DNA from: Agelas oroides
Lineage: Eukaryota; Porifera; Demospongiae; Agelasida; Agelasidae
NCBI GenBank assembly: GCA_949130485.1
Contig: OX422193.1
Location: forward strand, 5,376,871 to 5,440,870
Direction of reading: 5' to 3'
Length of the DNA stretch: 64,000 bases
The notes beneath the pieces were generated by a model, which ran no database searches, was not told where the DNA came from, and saw only the letters and a program-made list of their open reading frames with translations. A program made the position numbers and the translations under genes. This document shows, in pieces, positions 33,400 through 46,665 of the stretch; position 1 is the first letter of the stretch, and each line of letters opens with the position of its first letter.

Positions 33400-35194
33400 C
33401 GTTAGAATTCACAGTTCATTAGCAACATGCTGGTACAAGCCTGGTGTTTATAGGGGGTGTCTCTAATCGCTGGACAGGATTATGGAATGGAATGAAGGAA
33501 TGGACTATGAAATGACCAAATAATTGAGACAAGAACGAGGCCAGACTGTGTTCACTTGCGGTATACAGTGGGTTTGCCACACATTTAATAAATCATCATA
33601 TCTGTGTCTTTTCTACCCAACAGAACCCACATATTTAGGCCTCAATTCTGATCAAAATTATCTAGCATACGCATGATGTTGACGGTCTTACTAGCCCATG
33701 TGTGCTAATAGTCTCCCCATATGCCTTAATTGGCATTAAACATGTTTTTACACCACAAGTGGAAAGAAAAAAAATTTTTTGTAATGAATGAAAAGCCACA
33801 AAAGTGCATGTGTATGCCCAATGTTTTAGCCAGTCTTTCCAAGTCTGAGAGGACTTACTGAAGTTTGACACCACAGCTGGATACAGTTATCATTGAAGAA
33901 TCTTCAGTTAAAGTACTAAGCCTGAGAGGTAATCCATGGAGTCTATACAGGGCCAAACATCTGCCATCACGAAATGGGACCTATGGTGACACAGGTTTAT
34001 ACAGTGCCCAAACTACCTATCTTAGCATGAAGGTACTTACATTTGCTAAAAATGAGAATATACGATTTTTTTAAAACCACTGCTAACCTGAGTTATGATC
34101 AAAAATGTTGACACTTCAGTGACCACACTAAACTTCATCCTGACTTGCAACTCTGGAGCCTTGTATAATAATTAAGGTAGGTACACTGTTAACAAGCTAA
34201 GTCTATTAGCTACAACTTTCAGGTAGTAGACTACTGATACAGCACAGCCACACTGAACTACAAGTCACTTTGATACTTAAGTGAAGTGCGCACTTTGCTA
34301 CAAGCTTGCTGCACTACAGCACATCCCATGCCTCCACAGTGCTTTTGATGCCAACGGCGCTTCTTTACAACACCGACTGATGTCTCTCAGTAGCATTTGT
34401 GTGGTGTTCTTATTTTCTATACAATTTAGATATAGATGCATACAACAGTATATAGCATGGCCATCTTCTGCCCAGCAAGTTGGTTGCCTTCGTATCATCT
34501 TGCCTCTACATGGATTCAATTACCACCTATTAGCACCCCTCTTCATATGCAATACCAAGTAAGCTTCACTTCACTCTATATACACCCAATGACTATGCTT
34601 AATGTTAGAAGCTGGATTGTGCACCGAACTCCAATCCCCTATTCCCTGTTCCACTTTTGCCCTAATCTAGCCAGGCTTCCACCCTATGTGTAGTTGGTGG
34701 GTTTCTCTTAGTCAAAGTTTATGCCCTTGCTGCATGCTATTAAACCATGCACCTGGAAGTTTGTGCCTCTAGTGGATCTGCTCAACGGTCTGTTATGGGC
34801 AGGACGAAATGGCCTGCCACCTACACCCGATACTTTCACTTGGGATGCAGTTACCACCTGCACTCCAGTCACTGTTTTCTTTCCACTTGTGGTGTGGTTA
34901 TGCTCGAAAGAAAAAATAAATTTAAAAAATGTATGAAGGCTGCCGTCCGAGATGTCACTGTCTATTTCCCAATACAGAGTTGCCAGAAATACATCCCTTC
35001 TCCATCACTCAATACTGAATGCTTATTATCATACTGATACTATGCTTCTCTTTTCCCTTGATGTGCTGCATCCTCTCTGATGCATGCTTGTATGCAGAAA
35101 TTCCGTGAAGATAAATTTGGTAAAGACAGGGTTAAAATTTAAATTTGGGGTAAACCCGTAATTTTTTTTCTCTTGAGCTATGTCTGAGCATAAC
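33400..35194. other. Region after the sulfotransferase-like exon; possible TIR element
   Basis: ACACCACAAGTGGAAAGAAA at ~33746 is inverted at ~34876-34896 (TTTCTTTCCACTTGTGGTGT), so 33746-34896 may be a decayed 1.15-kb transposon that separated or removed later exons. No coding match inside. Confidence 0.4.
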
Positions 35195-35621
35195 GAGATT
35201 CACTCTCGGTCCTCGGGTCCCTAGTCTCGTGCCCAGACCCCACCCGAGGGGAGAGGGTCTGGTGACGTTCGACCGATCGCTCGGACTTGACGTTGATTGC
35301 TTTCCGCGGAGAATTTTCTCCGCGCCAATCACATTGCAGAAAACACAATCTGTGGTTGCAACACCGGAAATTCTTGGCTACTTCAGCACGATGACACAGC
35401 ACTTTATTGGCGCGTAAATCAGTTATCAGTTATCAGTTATCAATTATGTACAGCAAGCTATGAATTTTTAATGAAGCCCGAGGATCTAGGATTCACCCGA
35501 ATGTCACCGGACCTTCTCGTGGGTGAGGTCTGGGCACGAGACTACGGGTCCCCGGTCCTCGTGTCCTCGGGGCTTCGGGTCCTCGGGTCCTTGGGTCCTC
35601 GGTACGGCAGACTTCCCGGCA
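35195..35621. repeat. GGGTCCTCG minisatellite split by a MITE
   Basis: Units GGTCCTCGGGTCCC at 35206-35221 and six or so GGTCCTCG-type units at 35545-35621 surround the 319-bp MITE. They show where the MITE landed. Confidence 0.7.
35224..35542. mobile_element. MITE with GTCTCGTGCCCAGACC ends, TA duplication
   Basis: A perfect 16-bp terminal inverted repeat, TA on both sides (35222-35223, 35543-35544), 319 bp. It is inserted into a GGGTCCTCG minisatellite, whose units continue on both sides, and ends 180 bp before the dioxygenase start codon. Ends of the same family occur at 21899 and 49254, and a decayed copy at ~54370-54600. Confidence 0.85.
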
Positions 35622-35721
35622 TCAAAGGGTTAATATACTTTGAGGCGGGACGTACATAATTTGTGGTTTGGAATCATAACCCAAGTGGAGGTTGGGCATG
35701 TTGTGTACGAGATCGTGAGTG

Positions 35722-38700
35722 ATGTTGTCGATCGTGTTTCAAAGGTTCTCTCCAGCTACGAGAGGAAAGTGGCTGCAGTTTAGATACTTCGTTATAAACA
35801 GGAACGTTTGGCAAAGACTCACTGAGCATAGTTATCCAGCAGCAGAAATCTTCTTGACGAAAACCAACCCAGGGGGCGGGAACTCCTGGCACAAAGGGAA
35901 AGTGTCTGCATACTGCACGTCATCAGTGAAGGGAGCTGTGTTTAGTGGAGGAAGTGATGGGATTTCCCAAAGTTCTGTCTCTCCAGATGGAAAGAAATTA
36001 AAGATCACCTGGGATGATGGCCGCAAAAACACCTTTGATGTTGTGTGGCTGCGACACAACTGCCAGTGCCCTAGCTGCCACTTTTCCAGCGGTCAGAAGC
36101 TGGTAGAAGGGAGGGATCTGCCAAGTGGGATGACAATCACTTCAACAACATTTTCTGGTCAGTGTTAAGGGGGCAAGATAGTCCCAGTTGGGAGGTTTTA
36201 TGAAATACGTTCACATAAAATTTCTCGTACAGAATTCATCCGAGCACAGCAAAACCTAATGAACACACAAAGTAGGTAGGGTAGTGAATGTGTACAACCA
36301 AAACATTTGAAATTGCTTACTTTGCAACCGTAGTAAGCTGGCAAATATCCCAGCATAGCAACTTATGAGCCGGGAGTTGAATGTATCAAAGTGTGTACTC
36401 TATTGCACAGGCAATGTGGCCGTGATATTGCTACTGATCTTGAAAGGTAGACAAGCTACTAAATGTAAGCTCTGACTTTGCTGTTGGATTCAAAGAAAAC
36501 AACCATGCATGCCTGAAATAGCAAACATATAGGCATCAGACTGACTGAATATAGGGACTACTGATATCAAAATTTTATGTACAGCTTGCACAACTTTGGT
36601 GATAAGCTGCTGCAGTAATGCATTAAATTTTTCACTGATTTCCAGCAGGAGTTTGTAGCTACATGGAGATATAGTAGACAAAACATAGCACACTCTGCCA
36701 ACATGATCATATAGTGATCTGCTACAGTCTGTATGGGATATTGCAATCACACATTACGCCGGATGTGAAAGCCATTATTTGGGATGTGAAAGCCATTATT
36801 GGGGCGTGGGGTGACATGCAAATTTAACATCAAAGTATTCTCTTAATTAATCAGCCATAACATTTGATATGACAGTGATATAACCTGTTATCTAGGCAAC
36901 ATGTAAGAATGTTTCTCTTCTACAGTGATGTTGCCTAGGTAACAGGTGATATATCCCACCCTGGGGGGGTGGTCTTGCACATTGGTGTTGGGCTACACCT
37001 GACACTAATCTGTAAAATGGCCAACGCCCATCCAGGAGGGATATAACTATTACTAGAAACCCAGTGCTAGAGTATTATGACATGGTTCATACTTAATCAG
37101 TTGCTGGCCATACAATCATGGTGTTATTTACTGAACCTAGGTGGTCACATGAGATTGAGGTTTGCTGACACACCTGAGGGAGAGCACATAGGAGACATTA
37201 GTCTACAATTCCTGAGGAAAAACTGCTACTCTAATGCTGCCATTGCTCACAGAAGACAACAGAGTACACCTGTAATTGCTGTAAGGGATGCATGTCATAC
37301 AGACTAACTCACGAATGACTTAATATTGGTTTGTGCTGACACAGGACCTGCATGACATATGGTAAAGACATAAATTTTAGTGTATTCAGTCCTCTTCCTC
37401 ACTGACAGCAAGTTGGGGCATTATTTCTCATGTGAGCCCCAGCACATTAACCTCATGGCATGTGATCACTCTTGGACAGTATGGAAAGTACTGGTAATGC
37501 ACTTCATGCCATTCTCTTGTTAGACCCAGAATATAACTTGGCTATGTATTTAGTTACACACCTCATATCTTCATTAATCAGTGCCCATTTGAGCAAGTCT
37601 GACTTTGACCATATGTCTGCTGTCTGGGTTCTCTGCTGTAGTCATGTCGTCTACTCATCAGTTTCATACCATATGTCTTATGTTTTCTGCCAATCTACGT
37701 CACCACCACTGTCACCACAGTGTCTCTTGTGGTATACCTACCACATGCATAATATTTGTGCTGCTTTGATCATGCACACCTGGCCCTTGTAGTTGCTTTA
37801 GTTAATTCCATAGCCAAGTAGGTCTTCTTTAAAGAGAGAACTGATTCACTACTGATCAATAGATCAAGAAAATGTGTCTGAAAGCCATGACATTCCTAGG
37901 ACTTCTGATAATTTGTGACTATGGTACAAACTATGACAACCTTTGTTCTTCAAATTTCATGTACACCTATAGTAAATGACTGTGTCAGAGATGTCACATG
38001 GTGCCTTTTCATGGGGAAACAGGATTTTTGCTTGTACATATCCATTGGATACACATTCGCATTTCCAACTTCTTTTGAGTCACTGTGAGAGTAATAGTCT
38101 TTGAGATTTCAGGATCTTCAACCTCCATGTAATTAACTGTACCCCATTGCCACCAGTGATTTGAGTAGCAAATTGCAAATCTGGAAATTGTTATTCAGCT
38201 AGATTGTCTTGGATTTTCCACAGGATCAGCAGGTTATCTAAGTACATTAGACAGCAAATTCCTTGATGTCTAGGGGCAAATCAATTTTGTGAAGATGGGA
38301 AGTGCACTGCTAAGGCCAAAGTGTAGACGAATAGATTGGCTGAGTTTAAACTGATTTCATGTCCAACATAGCACACGCCCAAGGATCAGGAAGAGGAATT
38401 ACATGAGGAATTAACATTGGACATGGTTGCAAAGAAAGCAGCAGAAGGCATTTCTGAACAAGCAAGGTTATATGATGAATTCCAATGCTTGTAGTGTAGG
38501 AGACTCCCAAAGGTAACCAGTTCTCGTGGCTATAAGGGGGTCTTGTGTATAGAATCACACTTTAGTTTAGTTTGGTGGTACAAAACTGTTCTATTATGTT
38601 TGCCAGACTCTGTGTTGACCTAGGTGATCGCACCAGGGAATTACATTTTAACATATTTAACTGTTGAACTTGCTGTCAATGGGGAAGACACTAATATCAG

Positions 38701-41700
38701 AGCTTGAACAAACTTGGCTTTGTTCCTACTGACCACTGTACATTTGGTATGGTTGTACCACTGATGTGTATACTGCTTACTGGTCTCAACCCAGACCCCC
38801 TCAAAGAGGTCAGGTGCATCCTCACACCATGGGCTATCTGTTCCTATGGAATCTGCTAAAAGCTAAGCCTTTGAAGTCGCTTGCTGGGCTTCAGTAAATT
38901 GAAAGTGTGCTAAGTGGTCTATAAAGGTGTGATGAGTAAAGCTATGGGTAAGAAAGCCCAGTCCAGGTGAGATAATTGCCACATCAGCCAATCAGATTGT
39001 GTGGAGGTACAAAAATGTTGTCACCAGAGGGTCCAGACCCCCCTTTCCTCTTTGGAGGGTTGTGAAGGGTGGTCTGGGTTGAGACTAGATGGTTACCTCT
39101 TGTTTTCACTTGCTGTATTAAGGCTGATTTCAGGCTAGCTAGTGGGTGCTTTCCTTGTACATTCTCCAGACTTCAATACCGCAAATAGATGGAAGCAACA
39201 TTGTTGAAGATGATGAAGTCTTATGGAAGTGAGCTGTGTACTACCTTAGTCCAATATAGTTGGTTACTAGACAATTACTACCTATATAATACATAGTGTA
39301 ATATACTTGGTTTGATATGTCAAGTACCAAACTAGAAAAGTAATTGAATCAATGCTTATATGGCAAGTGAGAACTTCAAAAGCTGTGAACTATTCGTTTT
39401 GTATTGACAAGTGTTGTACATTATAACGTTAGTTGCTCACTGCAAACAGATCACTACATGTATTCATGCATAGTTCATGTCATCTAATCACACTTGCACA
39501 TTTACAATGGTAGTGAGTGACTTGTGGAGTAGGTGCTAATGCAAAAGTTTTGCAAGCTGGAGAATGAGTCTTTTAATGAAATTTCCATATTATCTCTTAC
39601 TCTAGTTGGGCTAGTAGTTCAATGGAAAGCACTCTGAAGAAGAATGGGCTAATCTATTTCACTGCTATCATAATTTGATTACCAGCCTTGCTCTACGATT
39701 TCAATCGTCAATTGCTGTGTATAATGCTAGTTAAAGTGACGTGAGGGACAGGAGAGAAAGGGGGCACCCCTATATAGCTACCCAGATTTCAAAAGGCTCT
39801 TTGGTTTCCAGTTTTTACATTTCATTTAGATAGAATAATTTGGTTCGTTCCTATGCTTCATAGATATTACACACAGTGATCCGCTGTGCATGACATGTTT
39901 TGCTTCAGCCATTGGATTGATCCTACTGGTATGTCCATTATGTATGTTACCTTACCACAAAATTGCGTAACTTCAGAAGTAACACCTCCTGCAAGCTTGT
40001 AATTTGAGAAAAGAGCCAAACATCTGTAACCTTGGTAACACATTTTTTTGTAGTACTCATAGGAAATATCCGTCTATCATATCCTACATACAGCAAGTGT
40101 AACCAAAACGATTGTCAGTCAATGCTGGGTTAGCACACTATAGTTCTGAGCCCTTCTATGTTACTGTAGGTACACTACAATAATTGAGAATGGTTCAAAT
40201 GTTCTGCAGCTGAGAAACCAAAATATCTGCATTTTGTTAATAACTATGTCTTTCTCTCCCTTACTAGATGGTTGATGAACCTGAATGAGTATGGACTCTG
40301 TCTACTTACCAACATCCCTCCTGTACTAGGACATATCAAAGCAGTGCGGATTATGAATTCAACACTTAATGCTTACATGTATAACTGAGTTTTCTTGCTT
40401 TTTTCATTAGGTTGCAGAAAGAATTGGACATGTTCCAAAAACGATATATCCTCAGGTATTTAAAGTTAATTAATATGTCTCCTATAATTACTAATGACTG
40501 GAATGCCCATATAGGGTTTAATTTGTACTATGTGATGTAACTAGATGCAATGATATTTGGAGATAGATTCTGCACTAGCAGTAGAGGTGGAATAAAGGAA
40601 GATTAGACATTGAGTGCTATGAACAGGACAGCTGTTATGTCTGACTGCAGAAAGGCTTTGGTTAGCCCTGGTTGGGAGGTGGGGCTGAGCGCGAAGCGCG
40701 AGGCGGAGAGATGTTCCCAACGCTAGTGGTAGGCTGACGAGCTTCAGCGTTGAGGGGTGAGGAAGCAGGGCACTTCTGTGAAGTAGCTGGCGTGTTCATC
40801 GTTGCTGCATTCACGGAAGGGAAGAGTGGACGAAATGCAATATGTTGTTGGTACATATAGAGGTAATAGAATCGTCAGGGGTAAGCTCCTACCCCAGGAA
40901 ATCAATCAGGCCAGGGACTTGGTTTCTAGCCTAGATGCTCATGTTACTTGGCGAGGCCTATGTTATAGAGTACTGGGAATTAAGACCAAAAGGGAGGACT
41001 GTGTTAAGTGCCCTGATCCAATGTATCTCACGAGATAGGAGCTGGTTAGGGGGGCAATGTTCACCTGTCTCTTATTGCCTAGTTGATCATACCTCTTTGT
41101 GGTTTATAATTAATGCTTAAATCAATTGTAGACAAAAGCATTCTGCTTGTTGATCCTCTTGTCCTTATGGTGAGTTTCTGGGAACAAGAAGAAGTGACTA
41201 TTTCATGCATAAGGTTGCTATCTAGGATCACACAGTCATATACTGTGTTTAATACATACAGTAGATCGGGAAATTTTCACGTTAAAATAATTTCACACAA
41301 AATAATAAACTTTACTACATAAACTTTACAAGTTCTAGGGTGTGAAAATTGAAGCACTTTTGTGACCTTAGATCGATTTTGTAGACACACACAGTTCCAT
41401 TCCAGTTTTAATTTGTGAAGGGAAAGTAAACCCTGTAAATGTCCAAAACCAATGTTGTTACTTTTACCATTGCACATTTTACTGGGACTCTTAGCTGAGA
41501 TTGGAGCAATCCTTAGGGTTCCATCAAATTTTTCAGTGACTTTCTTTTCAGCAAACACTATCTGCATGCACTGAGGTCATGAAGTATTTTTATGGTGTTT
41601 GACCCACTGGATATCACTGAGTGACAGAAGGATCTAAGACCTATAGATGGTAATTTCTTAGCACAAAGGTCTAGCTTGTTTGTCTTGTATGTGTGTGTTT

Positions 41701-44700
41701 GCAGGTTTTTGATGTTGTTGCTACAGAAGATCCAGTGAACATTGCCTACAGTCCAGTACAACTTCACTTCCACATGGATTTGGTTTATTATGAGGCTCCT
41801 CCTGGTCTACAGTTTCTTCACTGTATCAGGCCAGTCATCCCTTTTTTTTCTCTATGCATAAGTCTGACCAAGCATACACGATTGTAATAAAGGATTGTAA
41901 CACTGTATAAGATTTGTGTTAACCATAGCACAGCTGATCAGGTCTGGTATTAGCCAAGAGTGTCCTGGACAGTGGGTGACTTTGAATAACATCTAGGTTT
42001 GCCTTTCTACCAGGGAGATGCAGTTCATTGATTGTTTATGTATAGTACATGTGCAAATCAGCTCTACTTCTATCGTAGTCCCGCAAAAGAGCTCTCATGC
42101 TGAGCACTTTACAAGTCTGACATAAAAGGAGGGTGGGCTCTCTTTCAAGTGTTTCCGCATTTAACCATGAAAGAGCACCCATGTCATCTTCTCAGCAAGT
42201 CAAGCAAGTCCTGATGGCACACAACACTCCAAATGGCAACATGTCACCATGAGCATGGTCGCAAATGCAAACACATTTTAGGAACATCTGTCAACACGAA
42301 ACAACTTTGTAATAACCTTCAGTGAAGTATATTACGAATTTACATACCTCGGACATGCTTTAGCGTTTGAGGCTGTGCTTCTCAAAACTCCATAAGTACA
42401 CTCTATCACTTGCTCCAGGTTTGGCACTTATTTGAGTTAACTTTGACCCTATACAGGAAATTGAGTCATAATTAGGGAGTGGGTGCTCTTTCACTACGGC
42501 ATAACCTTATGGTTACCATGGTCTGTCTTCATCAGTTTCCTTTGCAAAATCTGTTGCTTTTCTGGAAGCATTTGTTGTACTTCTAAATACCTACTTTTAT
42601 ACTTGACACAGATTTGACCCTTGTGTGAATGGTGGAGAGAGTATCCTGTTGGATGCCTACCCAGTCTTGGAGGAGCTGAGACAGAAACACCCAGAGCACT
42701 TTGCCACTTTAGCAAGAGTGCCAGCCACCTTCCAAAAAGTTCACTATGAAAGGTGCATACTGCAGTTTAGAGAAGGCACACGGTATCAAAAAGGGAATCA
42801 GTCTGAATATAGGTGTCTGGAAGAAAGCTTAAATGCCTAACTATAGCTTTTGAACATTTTTTGTCTGTTCAGTTTGTAACAAACAAGGTGAGCTTTTGAA
42901 CGTGAACTGTTTTCTACAAATTAACATTCATGCCAGATTATTGTGCAAGGCTTATTGCAAGTATGTAGTTCTAAGGTATTGCACGGAATACCTCATTAAT
43001 CCACAAATCAGGAGTGCTGCGTTTGGATCTTAATATTGTAGCTCAATAAACAGGCTATTATTATTGTTCTATTTTCAGGGCTGAACCAGTTGAGATGACA
43101 TATCAGCGACCTCACATTGTGCTGGACAGAGACACTGAAAAGGTTATAGGCTTAATCGTAGTAGCCCTTCTTCTTGCAACTTACATACAGGTGGTTGGGG
43201 CAAGTCTGAGCGAGCCCCACATAACGTTAGGTAAGAATTTTCTCCAGCCAGATTTGTCCAGTTTCAACAATCATAATGCCTACAGTATTTTATGTGCAGT
43301 AAATATGCCCACCTGGAAGATCACGTGATACATTCCATCCTCCTCCCACTGAGGATTGAAACATATATGAAATCCTATTGCAAACAAACAAACAAATGAC
43401 AGAAACTTAAGCTTGATGTGGCACCTTTTTTCAATCAGTGAAAGCTGTTTGAGACCTGTACCTGACAGTCCACAATTTGCTGTTGGAGAGAGAGTGAAAG
43501 TGTATTTACAAAGCATAATAGAGCTCTCTGCATTCCAAGAGTGTCGTCAACACTAGTACTTGCAGTGTAGCTCCACAACTCTAGCCATGTATCACACTGC
43601 TGTGAAGCACTGACTTGCAAACTACTATGGAACTACACAGTCTGAGTCTTGTACTGAGACCAAAGTTTTCACTGGTTATCCTGTTCAACCACAAAAAATT
43701 TAATACGGGAATGTGACTAAGATTCGAGGCGTAACAGCAGTCATGTGACAGTCTCTTACATTCCATCCTCCTCTGATTCTCAACAAACTGGATGCATTAC
43801 GGAAACGAAAATATTTATGTAACACATGCACAATCAAAGAGTTCATAGAAGAGCCAACCAGAAGGTGCAAGCACCAAAGCTGGTGCCTACTGTGTATGGA
43901 CTATACCTTAAGCACAGCTATGTCATGCAAGATTGAGGAGTGTAACTAGAGCAGCCCATTGAACGAATGCTTGAGTAGAACTACATTGTAGCTATACCTA
44001 CCTTCCTATCTTTATAGATAGTGGCAAACTAACTTCTGACATCCAACCATTGCTATAACTGTAGGTTTAAGCCTGTGTGTGTTTCATGATTAATGCTCAT
44101 GCAATCCAGTTACTATTTTTATAACTACCAATATGGTTCAAAGGTGGTCTTGTGTGTACACACTTACTCAGTTTCACCCCCCCCCCCACAATGTCCTACA
44201 GTCTTGAGGATTTGTTATAGTTTGAATATAACTACTCCTTTCTTAAAGAGATATTGGTAAAATCAGATTGCTTGTTATCATACCTGGTTGCTGAAGAGAG
44301 GGTAGTGATGGGGAACTATTCTTGGTAATGGGAACTATTAGCATAAGAGGATCAGAGAGGAAGATGTTGGTTCTTTAGGGACTAGTTCAGTTTATAATCA
44401 ACATTGAAGGAAGCTTGCCTAAGCACATTTCAGCCACAATGATCTAACAATGCTCTCTGTGAGAGAGTCATTGCATATGTCCAAGATGCTCTCAATGCAC
44501 TTTCTTAGTAACCATTGTAATCTGTGTGTGGTTGAAACAACCAACTTGCTTTTGTAATGGATGCATGATACACTGAAAGTAAGTAGATTGGTAGCATAAG
44601 TGGTGTATTGAATGATAGGAGACCCTTGAACTACTAGAACACTTGTTGCAAGTATCGGTAGCAATAACTTTAGCATGCCTTTCTTGAACATTTCATATGC

Positions 44701-46665
44701 TAATTATTATGGTGCACACTCTGATTCACAGATCATTGGAATAAATTGGTCTCCTACATTTGAAGGACCACTATGTGTTCCTGAGGTAACTTAATCCATG
44801 AATACTATTCTCCAACATGTATGGGTGAAAATATTTTCTGTCCCAATGAAGGCAAAGAAGTGTTTCTGAGGTAGTGGCAAGTTGAAGTATGCTGTCCTTT
44901 ATTTAAAGGAATATTTGTGTCCATGTTGATGAAGCAATTTAATATTCTCCAAGAGAGGTTACAGTGTGGTAATATAGAACTATCCTACTATACAGCTGTA
45001 GAGGGGTATGCATACATGTACGCCTATCTTTGGGGGAAGATGTGGTTCATTGATTGTTCATACTGATAGTACTAATCTGAGAGTATTCTGCAAGTCTTGG
45101 AATGAGGCTAGGAGTGTAATGTGTTTTTTTGTGCGGGATTGGCAATTTCTGTATAATTGGGACAACCCTGACCAAGCTCCACACTAATGAGTTCTGTTGT
45201 ACATCATTCCGTAGATATTTCTTCAATGCAACAGCTGCATGCCACATGCAGACATTAATATTTTCACCAACTTTATTATTTATGCAAGCCCTGAGTAGCT
45301 CCCAGGGTGAGCTTTGATGGTTATAAGAGACAGCTAGAAAGGATATTGAAAGTATGAGCATCTTCTGCACACAGCTAGCAGTTGTTTGGACAAGCCAGGA
45401 TGCTCACAGAATGCAGAGGGCAGCAACTTTTTCCTGCTAACTTCATAGTTTGAGTGCTGAAGACTTTTGCTACGTGCATGGCAGCATGCATGGTGATTTA
45501 ACTGTTTTCTATGCATGACAGGCCAGGCTATGTGCACACTGACAGCAGAGGTTAGCATGATTCTAGACCTCGCATGCGTGTGAAAACTCAGCAGTACTTG
45601 ATTGTAGTTTGGAGTACAAATGACTCCATCACAACCTACTCTGCACTTATTCATAATGCACTGGTGGTTATTACTTTAGTGCTACATGCTCTGCCTGCTC
45701 AGTCACTCATACCCAACAATGTTCTACATTTCCCTAGTTTTGGTGTTAAAGTGTATCTGTCTTGTATACACAGGAGGATGTTGAACTGTACTATAATGCA
45801 TACAGATGTCTGTCTGAGATGTTTGATACCTCAAATCTGAAGGTGAGAATAAGTTGTAGCCTCGTTCTCAGACCCTCTTTAGCAGGGAGAACCTGGGAAC
45901 AAGGCTAAATTAGTTGTGCTATCAGTGTTATATATATCAGTGTCAATCTCAGTGTCAATCTAAGTTACATATGCTGCAAATGCATTCAACTTAAGTTGTC
46001 ATTGCTTCCGCTCCCTTTTATGCCAATGCTACTTTTTGCCACCTATATGGTAACACTTCGCATGATCTCATTTTCCACTTATTATCACTGCACCTCATGC
46101 AATGAAGCTCACTCATCGGCTACAACCTGGTGAAGCTATCACACTGAACAATCGACGTATCCTCCATGGAAGGCAGTCTTTCCAGCTGAATGGTGGGGTG
46201 AGACATCTGCAGGTGAGCTAGTGTCTCCACCTTAAGTCATCTGTACTATAGCTTTTGTGGTGATCTTTGTGTACGGATCAATTTTCGATCATGATACCAT
46301 AGCAGTAAAACAAGTGGCTTTACAGTGTGATGTGAGTGTACTGTTTTACTAATGCATGCACCATCTTGTGGTGGGTGGAATGTTAACAAACTACTTATAC
46401 TGCACAACTATGATGTAGCATGTGCTAACTATCATTTTTATTGATGCAGTAATATTTCCCTTTATTCAAGTCTGCTTAGGAAGAGCCTGGAGGACAGGAT
46501 GAACAAATGCTTGCTATCATAGTTTTGCAATATTTGCATTTTCTCTGGTTCCAGGGTGCATATGTGAATAATGATGAATTCAAGAGCAGGTTCCGTGTCC
46601 TCTCTGCCAAGTTTGGGAAACCAGGCCAGCCAGTCAGACATGTTTTCAACCATGACTTACTCTAG
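35722..46665 (+). CDS. Gamma-butyrobetaine/trimethyllysine dioxygenase-like enzyme, 12 exons, complete
   Basis: Fe(II)/2-oxoglutarate hydroxylase of the BBOX1/TMLHE family (carnitine synthesis). Exons: 35722-36157, 37141-37271, 39170-39228, 40268-40343, 40411-40455, 41705-41829, 42612-42752, 43079-43142, 44732-44785, 45774-45842, 46108-46212, 46555-46665; all phases join to 471 codons. Exon 1 holds the N-terminal zinc-binding GBBH domain (VVWLRHNCQCPSC). Exons 3-12 hold the TauD-type double-stranded beta-helix: the HxD metal motif is in LHFHMDL (exon 6) and the distal His in ILHGRQSF (exon 11). The first ~45 residues have a basic, acid-poor start (MLSIVFQRFSPATRGK) suggesting mitochondrial import. 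Length exceeds human BBOX1 (387) and TMLHE (421), mostly from the N-terminal extension. PPGLQFLHCI favours a BBOX1-like enzyme over TMLHE, but paralogues are common in invertebrates and the substrate is not certain. Intron 6 seems to use a GC donor. Confidence 0.85.
36877..37056. repeat. Hairpin modules A then B in dioxygenase intron 1
   Basis: Module A: GATATAACCTGTTATCTAGG (36877) pairs with CCTAGGTAACAGGTGATAT (to ~36952). Module B: GATATATCCCACCCTGG (~36948) pairs with CCAGGAGGGATATAACTATT (to ~37054). The same two modules occur at 55610-55806 in the order B-A. Confidence 0.7.
38783..39085. mobile_element. MITE with GTCTCAACCCAGACC ends
   Basis: GTCTCAACCCAGACCCCC on the left and GGTCTGGGTTGAGAC on the right; TA on the right and TG on the left. 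About 303 bp, in intron 2 of the dioxygenase gene. Confidence 0.7.
40640..41040. other. CpG-rich island in dioxygenase intron 5
   Basis: Locally G+C- and CpG-rich (GAGCGCGAAGCGCGAGGCGG at 40687), unlike the surrounding intron, followed by a stop-poor stretch. Probably a transposon fragment; not identified. Confidence 0.35.
45859..45905. mobile_element. 47-bp hairpin MITE relic next to a splice donor
   Basis: GCCTCGTTCTCAGACCCTC pairs with GGGAGAACCTGGGAACAAGGC; TA stands on both sides. It is a very shrunken member of the GCCTCGTTCCCAGG family, 16 bases after the exon 10 donor of the dioxygenase gene. Confidence 0.6.
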
